Under the pieces are notes generated by a model that had not been told where the DNA came from, did no database searches, and saw nothing but the letters and a program-made list of their open reading frames with translations. Source: CBDIHP01 sp965279195 (GTDB lineage: Bacteria; Planctomycetota; Planctomycetia; Isosphaerales; Isosphaeraceae). From it: a DNA stretch of 64,000 nucleotides. The stretch lies in contig CBDIHP010000047.1 in the NCBI GenBank assembly GCA_965279195.1, positions 496,001 through 560,000 of the forward strand, in the 5' to 3' direction. The number at the start of each line of letters is the position of its first letter. Position 1 is the stretch's first letter. Positions 50,596 to 59,734 of this stretch are shown here, one piece after another. The translations under genes and the position numbers were made by a program.

Positions 50596-53500
50596 TCAAC
50601 TCCCGTCCGTCTTCCCCTCCGCCACGACCTTCTTCTTGAGGTCCGCCAGGCGGTCCTTCGCGGTCTTCGCCGGGGGCTCGTCGGGGTGCTTGGAGAGGAG
50701 TTCCTCGTAGGTCGCGACGGCCTCGGGCCACTGCTGGAGCTGCTCCTGCACCTTGCCGGCTTCGAGCAGGGCCAAAGCCTGCCACTTGGGCAACGCGTAG
50801 CCGTAGGCCACCTGGAAGAACTCGCGCCGGGCGTCGCGGTAGTTCTTCTGGTGGAAGAACGTCTCCCCCTTCATGAACTGCGCCTGGGCCGCCAGCTCCG
50901 ACCCCTTGCGGGCGGCCACCACCTTGTCGAACTCCGCCCTCGCCTCGTCGAACCGCGCCTGGCCTTGCAAGGCCCGCCCGCGTGCATACTGCACCTCGGC
51001 CTTCTGCGCGTCCTCGGGGTGGGCCTTGAGGAAATCATCGGCGGCCGTCAATGCGTCCTTCCAGCGGTCGAGCTGGACCAGGCAGAGGACCTTGCGACGA
51101 CGCGCGGTGGAGACCAGCTCCGGGGCCTCGTTCGCGGCGGGGGACGCGGCGATGAGCGAGGAGAAGGCGGCCTCGGCGTCCTTGGGCCTGTTCTGCTGGA
51201 ACAAGGTCTCCGCCTTCCAGAACCCCGCCTCGCGGGCGAAGGGCGTCTTGGAGTCCGACGCCAGCGCGTCGAACAAGGCGGCGGCCCCGGCCCAGTCGCC
51301 GGCCTCGATCCGCGAGCGTCCCAGGCGGTACCGGGCCGACTGCTTCTGGCGGTCGTCGGCCTTGGAGGAGTCCGCCAGGACCGGCTCGATCAGCGCCTTG
51401 ACCTCGTCGTGCTTGCCGGCGGCGAAGGCCGATTCGGCCAGATTGATCCGGGCGTCCACCGTCCGGGGGCCCTCGGGGAACTCCTTGAGCAGGCGGGCGA
51501 ACGCCGCGTCGGCCTCTTTTTGCTGGCCGGAGTCGATGAGCGCCCAGCCCCAGTCGGCCAGGAGCACGTCCAGCGGCTCCGCCTTGGAAAACTCGGGCCC
51601 GAACCCGGCGTAGCCCTCGACGGCCTTGCCGTAGGCCTCGGCGGCCTCCTTTGGCTTCGTTCCCGCGGAAAGCAACCGGGCCTTGCCGACCAGCGCGCGG
51701 CCGGCGACCTCGGGGTAGGACGCGGCCCTGTCGTAGGCGTCGAGGGCGGCGGCGTCCTGCTTCGCCAGGGCGAGCGCGGCGGCCTTGCCCAGGGCGGACT
51801 CGGCCGCGCGGGGGTGCTTGGGGTCGAGCTTGAGGATGGCGTCGAACGACTCGACCGCCTTCGCCGGCTCCTTCTTGACCCGGAGCCAGGCCAGCGACCA
51901 GAGCGCCTCGACCTTCGCCGCCGGCGTGGCCCCCTCGGCGTTGCTCGCCGCCATGTAAAGGGCCTCGGCCTTGCCCGGGTCGGACTCGGCCTCCAGGCCC
52001 GCCCTGCGGATCCGCGCGGCGGCCAGCGCGGGGCTCTTCGGGTGCTCCTTTTCGAGCCGTTCGAGCGTGGCCTTCGCCTCGTCCTTCTTGCCCGTCTCGG
52101 CCTGGGCGTTGGCGAGGTACGCCAGCGCGTAGTCGGCCAGCTCGGGGGCCGATTTGTCGGGCCTCGGGGCGTTCAGATAGGCGTCGAGCGCGGGGATCGC
52201 CCTGTCGAATTGCTTGGCCTCGACGTACGCCTGCCCCAGCAGGAAATTCGCGTCGGCGATGGTCGTCGACGCCCCCGGGCCGGCCTTCGGGCCCGGCTGG
52301 ATCTTCGCCAGCGATTCGAGCGTGGCGATGGCCTTGTCCTTCTGGCCGTCGGCGCGATAGGCCAGGCCGAGGTAATACCTGGCCGCCAGCTCGATCGACT
52401 CGTCGGGGTGGTCGTTGCCGAGCAGGGCGGTCAGGCTCGCGATGGCGTCCTTCGCCTGGTTCTCGCCGAGCGCCGCGCGGGCGTCGATGAGCCGGGCCTC
52501 GGCGACCCGACTGTGGTTCGGGAACCCCTTGAGCACCACGCCGGCCAGCTCCCGGGCCTGGGCGCGGTCCTGGGCGTCGAGCGCCAGGCCGGCGGCCCGC
52601 AAGGCGGCCTGGGGCACGTACGGGTCGTCGGGCGCCTCTTCTTTGGCCAGGGCCGCCAGCCGCTTGCGGGCCTCGGGCTCCTGCTTCTGGGCGAGGAGTG
52701 CCTCGGCGGCGCGGGAGCGCATCAGGCTGGAAAACGGCCGCGCGGGGAATTTCTTGACCCCTTCGTCGAGCGCCTCGACCGCCTTGCCCGGCTGGTCGGC
52801 GGCGGCCCAGGCCCGGCCGAGGGCATCGTACCCCTCGGCCGCCAGGTTGGGCGGGGCGGCGGGGTCGTTGATGAGCGAGGTCAGCACCTGCGCGGCCTGT
52901 TCGGCATCCTTGAGCCGCAACAGGGCCTCGGCCCGCTGGAGCCGGGCGTCGGGGATCATCCGGCTGCGGGGAGCGGCTTTTTCGAGCGAGGCATACGCGG
53001 CGGCGGCCTCGGCGTCGCGGCCATTCGCCGCTTCGATCAGGGCGATCTGGTAGTACGCCCGGTCCGCCCAGCCCTCGCCGCCCGTCCTGGCGAGGTCGGC
53101 GAGCACGGCCTTGGCGGCCTCGAACTGCTTCAGGTACGTCAGCGCCCGGCCCAGCCCGAGCTTCGACCGCGACGCGATGGCCGCCGTCGGGTTGAGCTTG
53201 AGCGCCTGCTCGTAGGACGATTTCGCCTGGTCCCAGAGCGGCTCCGCCTGCGCGGGGGTCTCGCGGGCGAGGCCGAGGCAGACGTCGCCGAGATAGGCGA
53301 GCGCCGTGTCGAGGTACCGGGCCTCTCGTTCGCCGGCGACCTTCGCGAACCGCTCCAGCGACGCCTTCGCCGGGCCCAGCTCGTTCAGGAAATACGACGC
53401 CTCGCCGTGTCGGAAGACGGCCGTGGCGAGGGCGTAATGGTTGACCGGGGCCATCTTGATGAACGCGTCGTACTCGGCCCGGGCGTCCTTGATCCGGTTC

Positions 53501-53805
53501 AGGAACAGCAGGGCCGTCGCCAGCCCGTACCGCCCGTCGGCCTGGTCGAGCTGGGAGCCGTCCTTCGACTTGAGGAACGCCTCATATTCCTCGACCGCCT
53601 CCTTGTAGCGGCGGTTCTGGAACAGGCGGTTGGCGAACTCCAGGCTCTCGGGCAGCGTCCTGGCCGTCGGCTGCGACCGGATCGTCTTCGGCTGCTCTTG
53701 CGCCCGGACATCCGATGCCGCGAGCCCCAACCCGAGCCCCACGAGCGACGCCGCCAGCGCCCTCGTCGCCCGATCCCGTTTCCCGACAGGCAGGTGCGGC
53801 ACCAC
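50596..53805 (-). CDS. Large exported TPR-repeat protein
   Basis: A 1069-residue protein with a signal peptide (ATRALAASLVGLGLGLAASD, then VRAQ) and many tetratricopeptide-like helix pairs through the whole length, such as EFANRLFQNRRYKEAVEEYE, LGRALTYLKQFEAAKAVLAD and FDEARAEFDKVVAARKGSEL. TPR arrays hold protein partners; this one is predicted periplasmic. The start is a GTG-GTG pair at 53805/53802, with GAGAGGGG four to seven bases upstream; no ATG is available. First gene of the TPR / ExbB-like / alpha-toroid series on the minus strand, which together may form a Tol-like envelope machine. Confidence 0.87.
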   Translation of the reverse strand: MVPHLPVGKRDRATRALAASLVGLGLGLAASDVRAQEQPKTIRSQPTARTLPESLEFANRLFQNRRYKEAVEEYEAFLKSKDGSQLDQADGRYGLATALLFLNRIKDARAEYDAFIKMAPVNHYALATAVFRHGEASYFLNELGPAKASLERFAKVAGEREARYLDTALAYLGDVCLGLARETPAQAEPLWDQAKSSYEQALKLNPTAAIASRSKLGLGRALTYLKQFEAAKAVLADLARTGGEGWADRAYYQIALIEAANGRDAEAAAAYASLEKAAPRSRMIPDARLQRAEALLRLKDAEQAAQVLTSLINDPAAPPNLAAEGYDALGRAWAAADQPGKAVEALDEGVKKFPARPFSSLMRSRAAEALLAQKQEPEARKRLAALAKEEAPDDPYVPQAALRAAGLALDAQDRAQARELAGVVLKGFPNHSRVAEARLIDARAALGENQAKDAIASLTALLGNDHPDESIELAARYYLGLAYRADGQKDKAIATLESLAKIQPGPKAGPGASTTIADANFLLGQAYVEAKQFDRAIPALDAYLNAPRPDKSAPELADYALAYLANAQAETGKKDEAKATLERLEKEHPKSPALAAARIRRAGLEAESDPGKAEALYMAASNAEGATPAAKVEALWSLAWLRVKKEPAKAVESFDAILKLDPKHPRAAESALGKAAALALAKQDAAALDAYDRAASYPEVAGRALVGKARLLSAGTKPKEAAEAYGKAVEGYAGFGPEFSKAEPLDVLLADWGWALIDSGQQKEADAAFARLLKEFPEGPRTVDARINLAESAFAAGKHDEVKALIEPVLADSSKADDRQKQSARYRLGRSRIEAGDWAGAAALFDALASDSKTPFAREAGFWKAETLFQQNRPKDAEAAFSSLIAASPAANEAPELVSTARRRKVLCLVQLDRWKDALTAADDFLKAHPEDAQKAEVQYARGRALQGQARFDEARAEFDKVVAARKGSELAAQAQFMKGETFFHQKNYRDARREFFQVAYGYALPKWQALALLEAGKVQEQLQQWPEAVATYEELLSKHPDEPPAKTAKDRLADLKKKVVAEGKTDGS

Positions 53806-53965
53806 GCGTCCCCTCTCCCTGGGCCTTCGTCCTTCTGGATAACCGGTCCGTTATACCCCCAGGTTGGCCCCGGCCTCAAGGCGACCTGTCTGATGCTGTG
53901 GTCGGGATCGAACCCCCAGGACGCCAAGAACACGGAGAGAAGTTCAGGGGGCGTAGGTCGCGGCA

Positions 53966-54108
53966 TGGAGTGCGGAAGCTCGCTTCCGCTCTGTTTTCGC
54001 GGAGCTTGCTCCGCGTGCCCAATCGAAGCGTCCACCTTCGAGATTGATGTGGTCCATCGGGAGCAAGCTTCATCGGGGACAGGGCGGAAGCGAGTTTTCG
54101 CACTCCAG
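53966..54108. repeat. Family C hairpin element (second stem class)
   Basis: Left arm GGAGTGCGGAAGCTCGCTTC, right arm CGGAAGCGAGTTTTCGCACT, with inner hairpin GCGGAGCTTGCTCCGC. A family E fragment (CCCCCAGGACGCCAAGAACA) precedes it at about 53913. It lies between divergent genes. Confidence 0.78.
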
Positions 54109-54180
54109 GGGGGCATTTGACTCGCTGCTTTGACATTTGTAGTATGTAGAGGCGAAGCCGGCTTGAGGAGGGGGCATCCG

Positions 54181-55302
54181 ATGGGAGTGCTGGGGCTGGT
54201 CCTGCTCGTGTCGCTGGGTGGCTTCGAGGACGCTCGGCGGGAGGAGGCGCGCGGGGTTGTCGCGCGGTATGAAGCGCAGTTCCAGGCCTATGCGAAGGCG
54301 TCGAAGGCGGCGAGGACGCCCCGAGAGCGCGAGGAGGCGGAGGTGGTGCGGCCGAAGCCGGTGGCGGATGCGGGTCGCTGGATCGAATGGGCCGCGCGGA
54401 ACCCGATGGACCCGGTCGCGGCCGACCTGCTCGCCACGATCGTCCGGCACGGGCGGTTTGGGGCCGAGGCCCAGCAAGCGGCGACGAAGCTCTCGCGCGA
54501 TCATCTAACACTGAAAGGCCAGTCGTTTGTCGAGACCTGGATCCGCGTGGCAAGATGGCCGATGCCGGTCGCCGAGAGGTGGCTGCGGGCGTATCTCGAA
54601 CGCAGCCCGGATCGCTCCGTCCGGGCGATGGCCTGCCTGCAACTGGCCCACTACAAGCTCTGGCTCGCCGAGCATGCCCGCGACGAGATGGACGCCGGCT
54701 GGGTCGGCCAGCTCGAAGCGAATTTCGGCAATGGGGCGGTCGACTACCTCAAGACCCTCGACCCCGACCGGCTCCGGGCCGAGTCCGCCGGGCTCTTCGA
54801 ACTTCTCATCCGCGACTACGGCGACGTCGAATCCGAAGGAACCCGGCTGGCCGACGGCGCCCGGCCGTTCCTGGCCGAGCTGACGAAGCTCGCCAACGGC
54901 CGGCCCGCGCCCGAGATCGACGCGGAGGACCTCGACGGCGTGCGGCTCCGGCTGTCCGACCAGCGGGGCAAGGTGGTGGTGCTCGCCTTCTGGGCCACCT
55001 GGTGCGCCCCCTGCATGGCGGCCATCCCCCGCGAGCGGGACCTGGTGAAGCAGTTCGAGGGCAAGCCGTTCGTCTTCCTCGGTATCAACGGCGACCCCGA
55101 CCCCGCCGTCGCCCGGCGCGCTGTGGCGAAGAACCAGATCCCCTGGCGGTCGTTCCGGGACGGCGGCACCATCTCCCGGGCCTGGAACGTTCGGGCCTGG
55201 CCGACCGTCTACGTGATCGACGCCGAGGGGGTCCTCCGGCACAAGAACCCCCGGCCGGACGAGCTGGAGAGGGTGGTCGGGGGACTGCTGCCCGCCCGCT
55301 GA
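54181..55302 (+). CDS. TlpA-like thioredoxin-fold protein
   Basis: A 373-residue protein. N-terminal hydrophobic stretch MGVLGLVLLVSLGG (signal-like, short), a helical middle domain (about 20-235) of unknown family, then a thioredoxin domain (about 240-370): APEIDAEDLDGVRLRLSDQR, VVVLAFWATWCAPCMAAIPR with the redox pair Cys275/Cys278, and AWPTVYVIDAEGVL with the cis-Pro region. Such proteins reduce disulfides outside the cytoplasm, for example in cytochrome maturation. The start is fixed by a strong GAGGAGGGGG ribosome site. It stands between two family C hairpins. Confidence 0.85.
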   Translation: MGVLGLVLLVSLGGFEDARREEARGVVARYEAQFQAYAKASKAARTPREREEAEVVRPKPVADAGRWIEWAARNPMDPVAADLLATIVRHGRFGAEAQQAATKLSRDHLTLKGQSFVETWIRVARWPMPVAERWLRAYLERSPDRSVRAMACLQLAHYKLWLAEHARDEMDAGWVGQLEANFGNGAVDYLKTLDPDRLRAESAGLFELLIRDYGDVESEGTRLADGARPFLAELTKLANGRPAPEIDAEDLDGVRLRLSDQRGKVVVLAFWATWCAPCMAAIPRERDLVKQFEGKPFVFLGINGDPDPAVARRAVAKNQIPWRSFRDGGTISRAWNVRAWPTVYVIDAEGVLRHKNPRPDELERVVGGLLPAR

Positions 55303-55490
55303 CCTGGAGTGCGGCAGCAAGCCCCCGCGCTCCGGATCACGCCGATCTGGAGTGCGTCCGCTTGCTGACGCTCTGTTGTCGCGAAGCTCGCTTCGCGTGC
55401 CCGGACGAAGCCGAACGCTGGCGACTCGATGTGGTCTCTCGGGAGCAAGCTCCCGCCGGGCGAGGGCGGCATCAAGCGGACGCACTCCGG
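55303..55490. repeat. Family C: partial copy followed by a full copy (55347-55490)
   Basis: A short collapsed copy (GGAGTGCGGCAGCAAGCCCC, then GCGCTCCGG) at 55305-55336 is followed by a full element starting GGAGTGCGTCCGCTTGCTGA and ending AAGCGGACGCACTCCGG. Inner hairpins GCGAAGCTCGCTTCGC and GGGAGCAAGCTCCC are intact. The rest of the gap to 55692 holds the upstream region of the DUF1559 gene. Confidence 0.78.
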
Positions 55491-55692
55491 ATTCACGGAT
55501 CGCGCCGGGCGCTGCCGGGGGGAAACATTTTCGCCAGGGATCGGGCGAAAATTCATGGAACGTCCCCCCGCGCCCTTGACGCCGGGGGCCCGCCCGACGA
55601 AACTGGTCTTCATTGAGACTGAGTCTCAGGTTCAGCGCCCATACCGTTGGTCCCGGGATGGGCGAGGTCGCGGTCCGGTGGGGGGTTGCAGG

Positions 55693-56736
55693 ATGATTCG
55701 CAACAGGATGTCGATGCGCCGTGGGTTCACGCTGATCGAGCTGCTGGTGGTGATCGCGATCATCGCGGTCCTGATCGCGCTGCTGCTGCCGGCGGTGCAG
55801 AGCGCCCGCGAGGCGGCGCGTCGGATCCAGTGCACCAACAACATGAAGCAGCTCGGGCTGGCGATGCACAATTACGAGTCGACCCACGGGGCGCTGCCGC
55901 CGCCGTTCGTGCTGGGGATCACCGCGGGGACGACGCTCAACGGCAACGGCTGGAGCGCGCACGCCCGGATCCTGCCGTTCCTGGAGCAGGGTTCGGTCTT
56001 CAACGCGATGAACCTGTCGCTCCGCTACAGCGTGGCGGACAACTCGACCATCGGCCGCCTGACGATCGCCGGGTTCCTCTGCCCGAGCGAGATCCGGCCC
56101 GAGCCCCGCACCGACGCCACCACCGGCGCGGTCACCTATGGCGTGAACAGCTACGGCTGGAACCGGGGCGACTGGCTGATCTGGGGCGGCCTGAACACCA
56201 CCAATCGCGCGCCGTTCGACATCAACCAGGCCCGGCGGTTCGCCGCCATTACCGACGGCCTGAGCAACACCATGCTCGCGGCCGAGGTGAAAACCTACCA
56301 GCCGAACCTCAGCACCTGCGGCGCCCTGGCGAACGTCAACCCGAACAACATCCCGCCGGCCTCGTCCGACCCGGCCACGCTGGTCCCGCAGTACGCCGCC
56401 GGCTGCACGCTCGGCCAGACCGGCCACACCGAGTGGGTCGACGGCGCGGCGCATGAGACGGGCTTCACCACGGCCTGGACCCCGAACAGGAAGATCACCC
56501 GCCCGAACGACGCCGCGCCGTCGCTCGACCTGATGAACTGGCGGGAGAGCGGCGTGCTCACCAACGGCGGCCCCAGCCTGGGCGCGATCACCTCGCGGAG
56601 CTACCACCCCGGCGGCGTCAACGTCCTGCTCGGCGACGGGTCCGTCCGGTTCATCAAGGACACCGTCGACGGCAACGCCTGGCGCGCCCTCGGCAGCATC
56701 GGCGGCCGCGAGGTCCTCTCGGCCGACTCGTATTGA
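55693..56736 (+). CDS. DUF1559 pseudopilin-like protein (H-X9-DG type), second copy
   Basis: A 347-residue protein, paralogue of 15937-17025. Prepilin-like N-terminus RRGFTLIELLVVIAIIAVLI, then LLLPAVQSAREAARRIQCTN, which is almost identical in the paralogue. The C-terminus has the H-X9-DG motif in YHPGGVNVLLGDGSVRF and ends GGREVLSADSY. The middle (GVNSYGWNRGDWLIWGG) is different, as expected for surface-exposed variable regions. The ATG at 55693 is chosen; ATG 55708 is also in frame. A strong terminator hairpin follows at 56773. Confidence 0.9.
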   Translation: MIRNRMSMRRGFTLIELLVVIAIIAVLIALLLPAVQSAREAARRIQCTNNMKQLGLAMHNYESTHGALPPPFVLGITAGTTLNGNGWSAHARILPFLEQGSVFNAMNLSLRYSVADNSTIGRLTIAGFLCPSEIRPEPRTDATTGAVTYGVNSYGWNRGDWLIWGGLNTTNRAPFDINQARRFAAITDGLSNTMLAAEVKTYQPNLSTCGALANVNPNNIPPASSDPATLVPQYAAGCTLGQTGHTEWVDGAAHETGFTTAWTPNRKITRPNDAAPSLDLMNWRESGVLTNGGPSLGAITSRSYHPGGVNVLLGDGSVRFIKDTVDGNAWRALGSIGGREVLSADSY

Positions 56737-56772
56737 GCCGCGAGGCCCGATCTCCTCCTGCGATGAACCAGG

Positions 56773-56814
56773 CCCCCTCGGGGACGCGACCGGCCGGCTG
56801 CGTCCCCGAGGGGG
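56773..56814 (+). terminator. Rho-independent terminator after the DUF1559 gene
   Basis: Perfect 15-base arms CCCCCTCGGGGACGC (56773-56787) and its reverse complement (56800-56814), with a 12-base loop, followed by TTCCGATTTTGAC. It lies 37 bases after the stop codon. Confidence 0.75.
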
Positions 56815-56960
56815 TTCCGATTTTGACGCCGGGCCATCCGCGAGTCCGGGAGAAAGGTCGAATTTCCCGGGGGGCGGCGGCGTATGGTGATAGGTTGGGT
56901 CGCACGTTCTGTTGGGATCCAGATGCCTTGACGGTTCTGTGAGGTTACGGGTGGTTTCGC

Positions 56961-57212
56961 GATGTTGATAGTTAAGCTGTTGTGCGGCAAGGGGATGCGG
57001 CGGGTTGGGTTCGTTTCGTCAAATCGGAGGGAGGGCGAAGTTGGGTTTGTTCCCGCGTTTTTGGGGTTGGGAGGGGCGAACGGCGCGGCGGGGGTGGTCG
57101 TGGGTGCGGTGGACGCGACCCGATGGGCCGCGTGGCACCACACCCTACCGGGCGAATTGGGTTTGTTCCGGCGATTTCGTCGCCCCGTGTCCTCCGTGTC
57201 TCTGTGGTTCCA
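56961..57212. repeat. Mixed repeat block before enolase: families F, A (half) and E
   Basis: A third family F copy at 56961-57020, the TTGGGTTTGTTCCCGCG companion at about 57041-57060, a half family A element at 57105-57148 (TGCGGTGGACGCGACC then CGTGGCACCACACCCTAC), and a family E piece (CCGTGTCTCTGTGGTTCCAC) at about 57195-57212. The 56815-57398 gap has no gene; the enolase promoter should be in its right part. Confidence 0.65.
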
Positions 57213-57398
57213 CCCTTGTCCCCTCCGCGCCCTTATGCGTCCTGACGGTTCAATGTCTGTTCAACATCGGGCCCACCCTTGACCGGGGGGCCCGGAGATG
57301 AGTAGCTTGCGGGGGTCCGCGCGCGGGCGTGGGGGTGACCCCGCTGGGACAGTCGGCCCGCCGCGAGTGCAGAGGTTGCAAGGAGTTACGACGCGACG

Positions 57399-58691
57399 AT
57401 GAGTACGCCATCCGCCTCGATTGCCGCGGTCCGCGGCCGGCAGATCCTGGACAGCCGTGGCAACCCGACGGTTGAGGTCGACGTCATCCTGGCCGACGGC
57501 ACCCTCGGCCGGGCGGCGGTCCCCTCGGGGGCCAGCACCGGCGCGCATGAGGCGGTCGAGCTCCGCGACGGGGACAAGTCGAAGTACCTGGGCAAGGGGG
57601 TCCTCAAGGCCGTCGCCAACGTCAACGCCGACCTGGCGAAGGCGGCCGTCGGGCTCGACGCGACCGACCAGGCCGCGCTCGACGCCGCCCTGATCGCCGC
57701 CGACGGCACCGAGAACAAGGGCAAGCTGGGCGCCAACGCCATCCTCGGCGTCAGCCTCGCCGCCGCCAAGGCCGCCGCGATCCACTCCGGCCTGCCCCTC
57801 TATCGCTACCTCGGCGGCGCCAACGCCAAGGTCCTGCCCGTCCCGATGATGAACATCCTCAACGGCGGCGCGCACGCCGACAACAACGTGGATGTTCAAG
57901 AGTTCATGGTCATGCCGCTCGGCGTCAACTCGTTCGCCGACGCCCTCCGCTGCGGGGCCGAGATCTTCCACGCCCTCAAGGCCGTCCTCAAGGGGAAGGG
58001 CCTCAACACCGCCGTCGGCGACGAGGGCGGGTTCGCCCCCAACCTCAAGAGCAACGAGGAGGCCATCGAGGTCATCCTCCAGGCCATCGACAAGGCCGGA
58101 TACAAGGCCGGATCCGACGTCTTCCTGGCGCTCGACGTCGCCTCCACCGAGTTCTTCAAGGACGGCGTCTACACCCTCGAGAACGACGCCCAGCCGAAGA
58201 AGACCCCCGAGCAGATGGTCGAGTTCCTCGCCGGCTGGAGCCGCCAGTTCCCGATCATCTCGATCGAGGACGGCTGCGCCGAGGACGACTGGAAGGGCTG
58301 GAACCTGCTCACCCAGACCATCGGCGACAAGGTGCAGCTCGTGGGCGACGACCTGTTCGTCACCAACACCAAGCGGCTCCAGAAGGGCATCGACGGCGGC
58401 ACCGCCAACAGCATCCTCGTGAAGGTCAACCAGATCGGCACCCTCACCGAGACGCTCGACGCCGTGCAGCTCGCCCAGCGCAACCGCTACTCGGCCGTGC
58501 TGTCGCACCGCTCGGGCGAGACCGAGGACAACACGATCGCCGACATCGCCGTGGCGACCAACTGCGGCCAGATCAAGACCGGCTCCGCCAGCCGTTCCGA
58601 CCGCATCGCCAAGTACAACCAGCTCCTCCGGATCGAGGAAGAGCTGGGCGCCTCCGCCGTCTACGGCGCGAGCCTCTGGCTGAAGAAGTAA
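57399..58691 (+). CDS. eno: Enolase
   Basis: A 430-residue glycolytic enzyme, converting 2-phosphoglycerate to phosphoenolpyruvate. All key residues are visible: Ser43 loop PSGASTGAHEAVELRD, His159 in GGAHADNNVD, Glu209 in GDEGGFAPN, magnesium ligands Asp246, Glu290 and Asp317, catalytic Lys342 in LVKVNQIGT, SHRSGETEDN with His370, and Lys393 in QIKTGSASRS. Length is normal for bacteria. An AAGGAG ribosome site lies 13 bases before the ATG, somewhat far. It is a single gene between repeat blocks; the inverted pair of family D palindromes at 58708-58787 may terminate it. Confidence 0.97.
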   Translation: MSTPSASIAAVRGRQILDSRGNPTVEVDVILADGTLGRAAVPSGASTGAHEAVELRDGDKSKYLGKGVLKAVANVNADLAKAAVGLDATDQAALDAALIAADGTENKGKLGANAILGVSLAAAKAAAIHSGLPLYRYLGGANAKVLPVPMMNILNGGAHADNNVDVQEFMVMPLGVNSFADALRCGAEIFHALKAVLKGKGLNTAVGDEGGFAPNLKSNEEAIEVILQAIDKAGYKAGSDVFLALDVASTEFFKDGVYTLENDAQPKKTPEQMVEFLAGWSRQFPIISIEDGCAEDDWKGWNLLTQTIGDKVQLVGDDLFVTNTKRLQKGIDGGTANSILVKVNQIGTLTETLDAVQLAQRNRYSAVLSHRSGETEDNTIADIAVATNCGQIKTGSASRSDRIAKYNQLLRIEEELGASAVYGASLWLKK

Positions 58692-58707
58692 GCCCCGCGA
58701 GCCGCCC

Positions 58708-58787
58708 GTAGGGTCCGCTATTGCGGGCCAATTTTGGTTTGTATGTCAATGTGAAAACATTTGGTCCGCAGTAGCGGACCTTACGGG
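58708..58787. repeat. Inverted pair of family D palindromes, possible enolase terminator
   Basis: Two copies in opposite orientation (about 58708-58734 and 58761-58787) give near-complementary arms of about 27 bases, each itself palindromic (GGTCCGC-TATT-GCGGGCC and GGTCCGC-AGTA-GCGGACC). The loop between is AT-rich. It lies 17 bases after the enolase stop and ends 8 bases before the next start codon. Confidence 0.75.
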
Positions 58788-58794
58788 GCGGCCC

Positions 58795-59544
58795 ATGCAG
58801 GTGGAACAGGCGAAGAAGCTGATCGAGACCATCCCGGCCGACGCGATGGTGCTCGACGTCGGGGGCGGGGCGGCGCCCTTCCCGCGGGCGAACTGGGTGA
58901 TCGACGCCCTGCCGTTCGACAAGCTCGGCGGGGGCAGCCACGGCAACATCGACAAGGTGCTGGCGGGCGTGCCCCGGCGGTTCTCGGCCGAGACCTGGGT
59001 GTCGTGGGACCTCTGCGACCGCAGGCCCTGGCCGTTCGCGGACAAGCAGTTTGATTTCGTCATCTGTTCGCATCTGCTCGAAGACATCCGCGACCCCATC
59101 TGGGTCTGCTCCGAGCTGAACCGGGTCGCGAAGGCCGGCTACATCGAGACCCCCTCGCGCTACCTGGAGCAGTGTCGCGGGGTGGAGAATCCCCGGCACT
59201 GCGGGTTCTACCATCACCGCTGGCTGGTCTCGGCGAGCGGGGACCGCCTGGAATTCCGGATGAAGCCGCACTGCGTCCACTCGTTCCGCGAGGCGTGGGT
59301 GAGGCAGCTCTCGGCGAGCCAGTGGATCGCGCCCGAGTACGAGGTCGTCGCGTTCCCCTGGACGGGCTCGTTCGAGGCGACCGAGGTCCTGGAATTCTCC
59401 GAGGAGGCGATGATTGACGAACTCTGCCGGTTCGCCGCCGCCACGCGGGCCATCCCCGGCCTGGTCGTGAAGCAGTCCATGCCCGCTGTCGGTCTGCTCA
59501 AGAAGAGGCTCTACTGGTCGCGGCTGGCGCTGGGGCTGCGCTAA
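58795..59544 (+). CDS. SAM-dependent methyltransferase-like protein
   Basis: A 249-residue protein. Rossmann strand 1 with SAM motif VLDVGGGAAPFPRANWVIDA (about 19-38), later WVSWDLCDRRPWPF and DFVICSHLLEDIRDPIWVCS as motif IV-like, then NRVAKAGYIETPSRYLEQCR. This resembles the group of methyltransferases acting in polysaccharide or lipid modification. A Cys/His-rich stretch (CRGVENPRHCGFYHHRW) is notable and could bind metal. Start directly after the family D pair; GGGGCGG serves as a weak ribosome site. Substrate unknown. Confidence 0.78.
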   Translation: MQVEQAKKLIETIPADAMVLDVGGGAAPFPRANWVIDALPFDKLGGGSHGNIDKVLAGVPRRFSAETWVSWDLCDRRPWPFADKQFDFVICSHLLEDIRDPIWVCSELNRVAKAGYIETPSRYLEQCRGVENPRHCGFYHHRWLVSASGDRLEFRMKPHCVHSFREAWVRQLSASQWIAPEYEVVAFPWTGSFEATEVLEFSEEAMIDELCRFAAATRAIPGLVVKQSMPAVGLLKKRLYWSRLALGLR

Positions 59545-59570
59545 ACCGTTCCGGTTGCAATCACGACCAC

Positions 59571-59711
59571 CCGGAGTGCGGAAGCTCGCTTCCGCTGTCG
59601 GTCGGCGGGAGCTTGCTCCCGAGAGATGGCAACCGGTCGAAGGCGGGCGCTTCGATCCCGCATGCGGAGCAAGCTCCGCAGCAACCCAGCGGAAGCGAGC
59701 TTCCGCACTCC
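59571..59711. repeat. Family C hairpin element, perfect 25-bp outer stem of the second class
   Basis: Arms 59573-59597 and 59687-59711 are exact reverse complements, beginning GGAGTGCGGAAGCTCGCTTC. Inner hairpins are GGGAGCTTGCTCCC and GCGGAGCAAGCTCCGC. It lies between convergent genes. Confidence 0.85.
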
Positions 59712-59734
59712 ACGCCTTCGGTCTCGCGTTGCCG

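Noticed and set aside
50449..54120. 1223-codon plus-strand ORF opposite the TPR gene
   Set aside because: Leu/Gly/Arg-rich antisense shadow of a well-formed TPR protein with a signal peptide; it also runs through family C repeats at both ends.
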